Assembly (NCBI RefSeq): GCF_003253545.1 | Contig: NZ_QKYV01000002.1 | Coordinates: 372,001 to 436,000, forward strand | Direction: 5' to 3' | From: Mesonia algae | GTDB lineage: Bacteria > Bacteroidota > Bacteroidia > Flavobacteriales > Flavobacteriaceae | Length of the DNA stretch: 64,000 bases | Shown: piece after piece, positions 61,581 to 64,000 of the stretch | Position numbering within the stretch: the first letter of the stretch is position 1 | Layout: each line of letters starts with the position of its first letter | The notes under the pieces: model-generated | Told to the model about the DNA's origin: nothing | The model's input: the letters and a program-made list of their open reading frames with translations, nothing else | Databases searched by the model: none | Made by a program: the position numbers and the translations under genes

Positions 61581-62984
61581 TTAATATCCAGGATTCTGGT
61601 AAAGGTTTGGGTTACTTAAAAGTTCCTCAGCAGGGATAGGATATTTTATATCGGTCGCTTCCCAGTCTGGACTTGCGGGTGCCAATGCGCCTTGTGCCCG
61701 ATCCGTTCTTTTTAGGTCTAGCCAACGGTGCCCCCATTCCGTAAAGAGTTCTTTTCGGCGTTCGATAAAAAGCTCTTCCAGTAAAGCTTCTTGGCTAATT
61801 CCCGGGTTGGATACCGATAATAAAGGGAGTCCTGCCCTAGCTTTGATGTGATCGAGGTCAGCGATCCCACCCGTCAGGTTATTTTGCCTTATTCTAGCTT
61901 CCGAGCGAATCAAGTATTGTTCTGCCAACCGCAAGACCATGGAATATTCAGCAGCTTCCCCTGTTGCGTTTTGAATTTTGTATTTGTAAGCGTGATGTAC
62001 CCCGAGACCTTCGTGGTAGCCTATCCAATTTATCTTTCTCAGGTCTTGGGCTTCCATACTGTTCAATAAGCCTTCCGAAAGTTTTACATAAGACAAAGAA
62101 GGAAGGATAGGATTGATGATAAATACCGAACCTTCATTGGTATGGGTGGTCGTGGTCCCCGCTCCTAGGGGAGAAAGTTGCCAAATGGCTTCTTGGCTAT
62201 TGGCTAGGAACACCTCGTTAAGATCGGTGGACAGGCTGTAGGTTCCGCTTGCAGCGATAACCTCTGCGCTATACTGTTCGGCTAATTCCCAGTTTTCTAA
62301 ATAGAGGTGTACCCGTGCCAATAAAGCTTTGGCCGTATAGGCATTGATTTGTGTTCGTTCTCCAGTGAGATAAGAACCTCCCAGTTGGCTGGTTGCCACC
62401 ACTAGATCGGCCAAGATCTGTTCCTCGATGGCTGTGGTTGAACTGACTTCGATTGTGGCGTTATGCTCATAATCGGTGGTCAGTACCAACGGCACCTCCC
62501 CATATAAATTCTGTAAATAGAAATAGGTAAAAGCCCTGACAAATTTGGCTTCCCCTTCCAACCGTTGAGCTATTTCGGGTGTAATTTTGGTGGAGTTTTC
62601 CAGTCCATCCAATAAAGAGTTGACCATATAGATCATATTATAGGCACTTCCCCACAGGGTTTCGTTATAGGGGTTATCGGGTTGTAAATTATGTTGCTGA
62701 AATTGCAACAAATCCAAGGTCGTGGTGTTGATCAATTCCAAGTTATCGGAAGACAATCCCCCTAACACAGTAGTGCTTCCCAACCAGCCAGCACTAAAGC
62801 CGGCTTGGTAGAGTTGGTTGTATATGCCCTGCATGGCAGCTTTTGCGGTTTCTTCCGTGTCAAACACTTCACTGCTCACCAGTTTATGATCGGGTTCTTC
62901 AATGTCTAGCCAGTCTTGGCAAGAAGTAAGGAACAATAACATCACCATGATGCCCAGTCCTTGTATATATTTCTTATTTTTCAT
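61581..62984 (-). CDS. RagB/SusD family nutrient-binding lipoprotein
   Basis: 467 residues. A lipoprotein signal ends at LLFLTSCQDWLDIEEPD, and the helical TPR-like fold of SusD is seen in the typical N-terminal sequence FDTEETAKAAMQGIYNQLYQAG and C-terminal AEQYLIRSEARIRQNN, GHRWLDLKRT and IPAEELLSNPNLYQNPGY. SusD sits on the outer face and hands substrate to its SusC partner. It is 23 bases upstream of the M16 gene and 11 bases after susC-like on the same strand. It reads richer in G+C than the chromosome. Confidence 0.93.
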   Translation of the reverse strand: MKNKKYIQGLGIMVMLLFLTSCQDWLDIEEPDHKLVSSEVFDTEETAKAAMQGIYNQLYQAGFSAGWLGSTTVLGGLSSDNLELINTTTLDLLQFQQHNLQPDNPYNETLWGSAYNMIYMVNSLLDGLENSTKITPEIAQRLEGEAKFVRAFTYFYLQNLYGEVPLVLTTDYEHNATIEVSSTTAIEEQILADLVVATSQLGGSYLTGERTQINAYTAKALLARVHLYLENWELAEQYSAEVIAASGTYSLSTDLNEVFLANSQEAIWQLSPLGAGTTTTHTNEGSVFIINPILPSLSYVKLSEGLLNSMEAQDLRKINWIGYHEGLGVHHAYKYKIQNATGEAAEYSMVLRLAEQYLIRSEARIRQNNLTGGIADLDHIKARAGLPLLSVSNPGISQEALLEELFIERRKELFTEWGHRWLDLKRTDRAQGALAPASPDWEATDIKYPIPAEELLSNPNLYQNPGY

Positions 62985-62995
62985 CTGTTTTCTTT

Positions 62996-64000
62996 TTAAA
63001 AATTAACTTGTAGTCCTGTGGTAAAAGTGCGCAAACCTGAAAAAGCAAGCCCGCCTATGGGCGTATCGGGATCTATCCCCCTATAATCGGTGAGCGTCCA
63101 CAGGTTTTGTCCGGTCATAAAAAACTTTGCCTGATTAATACCCAAAGGGCTTATCCAATCCGCGGGAAGGCTATAACTTAGGTTGAGCGTTTTCAATCGG
63201 ATAAAAGAGGCGTCGTCGATTACTAGATCTGATTCCACCACCCGTGAATAAGCTAAAGAAGCTTCTGGAGTCTGGGATATTTGATGATCGGTAGCAGAAG
63301 TACTGCTAAATTCTTGGAGTTGATTTTCAGGGAAACCTGAATTGAACAAGGAAGTGAAGCTTCCTTCCTGTTTAACAAATTGAACTAAAAACTGCAAGGA
63401 AATTCCCTTGTAGCTAAGACTATTGTTGATGCCCCCAAAATACTCCCGGGTGCGGTCCTGGATAACCACCTGGTCTTCTTGGTTCAGCACTCCGTCTTCG
63501 TTTTGATCCTTAACGCTATAATAACCTGTCTCGGGATCTATTCCCGTATATTCATATAAGAGGGCAATGTTTAAAGGATGCCCTTCTCGATAGGTGTTGG
63601 CATAGGGAGATTGTTCTAGCCCCGGGTAACGGATGAGTTCATTTTTGGGAAAACTGATGTTAAAGGAAGTCTGCCAACGAAAGTTTCCTTTGCGGATATT
63701 ATCACTAGAAAACTCCACTTCCCATCCCCTATTTTCTACCGTAGCAGCTAAGTTGGCCTGTACACTATTAAAACCGGTAGTCGCTGGCAAAGGATAGCCC
63801 ACCAATTGGTTGGAAGAACGGTTGCGGTAAGCACTTGCCCCTAAACTAATTCTGTCTTTTAGAAAGCCCAACTGTAGGGCGATTTCTCCTTTTTTGTTTA
63901 CCTCCCAAGAATATTGGGGATTGGCCAAAGCCGTGGGATAGAGACCGCCCGGTCCTTGGGTGGCTTCATAGGCGTCTAAATAGCCATAATCTGGAATCTG
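62996..64000 (-). CDS. RagA/SusC family TonB-dependent transporter (N-terminus beyond window)
   Basis: The frame stays open to the right edge; a start at 63,928 is only an internal codon. The C-terminal barrel of about 335 residues shows ANPQYSWEVNKKGEIALQLGF, RISLGASAYRNRSSNQLVG, VENRGWEVEFSSD, GGINNSLSYKGISLQFLVQF and the terminal FFMTGQNLWTLTDYRGIDPDTP with the final aromatic ending QVNF, all typical of SusC-like proteins. With SusD it imports a ligand driven by TonB. The plug and N-terminal part lie outside the window. Confidence 0.92.
   Translation of the reverse strand, partial: QIPDYGYLDAYEATQGPGGLYPTALANPQYSWEVNKKGEIALQLGFLKDRISLGASAYRNRSSNQLVGYPLPATTGFNSVQANLAATVENRGWEVEFSSDNIRKGNFRWQTSFNISFPKNELIRYPGLEQSPYANTYREGHPLNIALLYEYTGIDPETGYYSVKDQNEDGVLNQEDQVVIQDRTREYFGGINNSLSYKGISLQFLVQFVKQEGSFTSLFNSGFPENQLQEFSSTSATDHQISQTPEASLAYSRVVESDLVIDDASFIRLKTLNLSYSLPADWISPLGINQAKFFMTGQNLWTLTDYRGIDPDTPIGGLAFSGLRTFTTGLQVNF

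Larger units (their letters stand above)
42215..64000. mobile_element. Integrative and conjugative element, left portion (right end outside window)
   Basis: The block right of tRNA-Pro starts with a tyrosine integrase, carries a CTnDOT-like Tra gene set on the minus strand (traN to traE), a DnaC-like ATPase, an excisionase-like MerR-type protein and RteC, then cargo with SusC/SusD. None of the chromosomal palindromic motif copies lies in it. I saw no second copy of the tRNA 3' end in the window, so the right junction and the relaxase and coupling genes are probably beyond position 64,000. The left border is placed at the tRNA by convention; the exact base is not known. Confidence 0.8.

Noticed and set aside
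42215-64000. Search for a second tRNA-Pro 3' end as right attachment site
   Set aside because: I did not find one in the window; the right end is likely outside.
1-64000. CRISPR arrays, rRNA genes, insertion sequences
   Set aside because: No spaced repeats, no rRNA-like sequence and no transposase frame seen.

Overview
The window comes from a member of the Bacteroidota, most likely family Flavobacteriaceae. The DNA is AT-rich. Many genes are preceded by the Bacteroidota -7 promoter box TAnnTTTG, and Shine-Dalgarno sequences are weak or absent. Lineage-typical families are present: DUF4834, DUF6146, DUF6787, a LuxC-like acyl-CoA reductase with a dicluster ferredoxin, a serine-palmitoyltransferase-like enzyme, SusC/SusD, and CTnDOT-type Tra proteins. 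I cannot name the genus.

Positions 1 to about 42,214 are ordinary chromosome. In order: a partial M14 carboxypeptidase divergent from a small HTH regulator, with five copies of a palindromic operator between and over their start codons; a wrecked terC remnant; mscL and topoisomerase IV (parC, small membrane protein, parE); a hybrid histidine kinase; ychF; a ferredoxin divergent from an acyl-CoA reductase-serC-serA-rlpA-DUF6146-DUF6787 run; pfpI-like, brkB-like and proline dehydrogenase genes; aroB, bcp, nth; an ECF sigma factor with an unannotated 50-residue gene behind it; uvrA; a surface-polysaccharide/glycosylation cluster (flippase, glycosyltransferase, YfhO); an outer-membrane protein, an esterase, a serine-palmitoyltransferase-like enzyme, a cysteine synthase-like enzyme, an S9 oligopeptidase, ybaB, an S24-like protein and an MFS exporter. 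Strong hairpin terminators separate most units. A short palindromic motif related to TTCGCTTTCGCGGAA is scattered through this part, mostly inside genes, and I found no good copy in the island.

From the 3' end of a tRNA-Pro(GGG) (42,140-42,214) to the right edge lies an integrative and conjugative element whose far end is not in the window. It starts with a terminator, direct repeats and a tyrosine integrase that carries Ser where most relatives have the first catalytic Arg, as described for IntDOT. Next come tra genes on the minus strand (traN, M, K, J, I-like, G, F, E), a possible 23-residue amphipathic peptide gene, a DnaC-like ATPase, a replication-type protein, an excisionase-like protein and RteC.

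The cargo (53.8-64 kb) is the most interesting part. A two-domain enzyme (alpha-oxoamine synthase plus FemAB/GNAT-like acyltransferase) is divergent from a STAS-like protein and an AraC-type regulator with a PAS-like domain. The latter are followed on the same strand by a MauE-like membrane redox protein and a small exported DUF6520 peptide with a CX7C pair. Converging on these is a second unit, SusC-SusD-M16 protease, which is visibly richer in G+C. I propose, as inference only, that this cargo makes a lipid-like amino-ketone or N-acyl product sensed by the AraC/PAS protein, and that the MauE/DUF6520/M16/SusCD part matures, cuts or imports a disulfide-bonded exported peptide.
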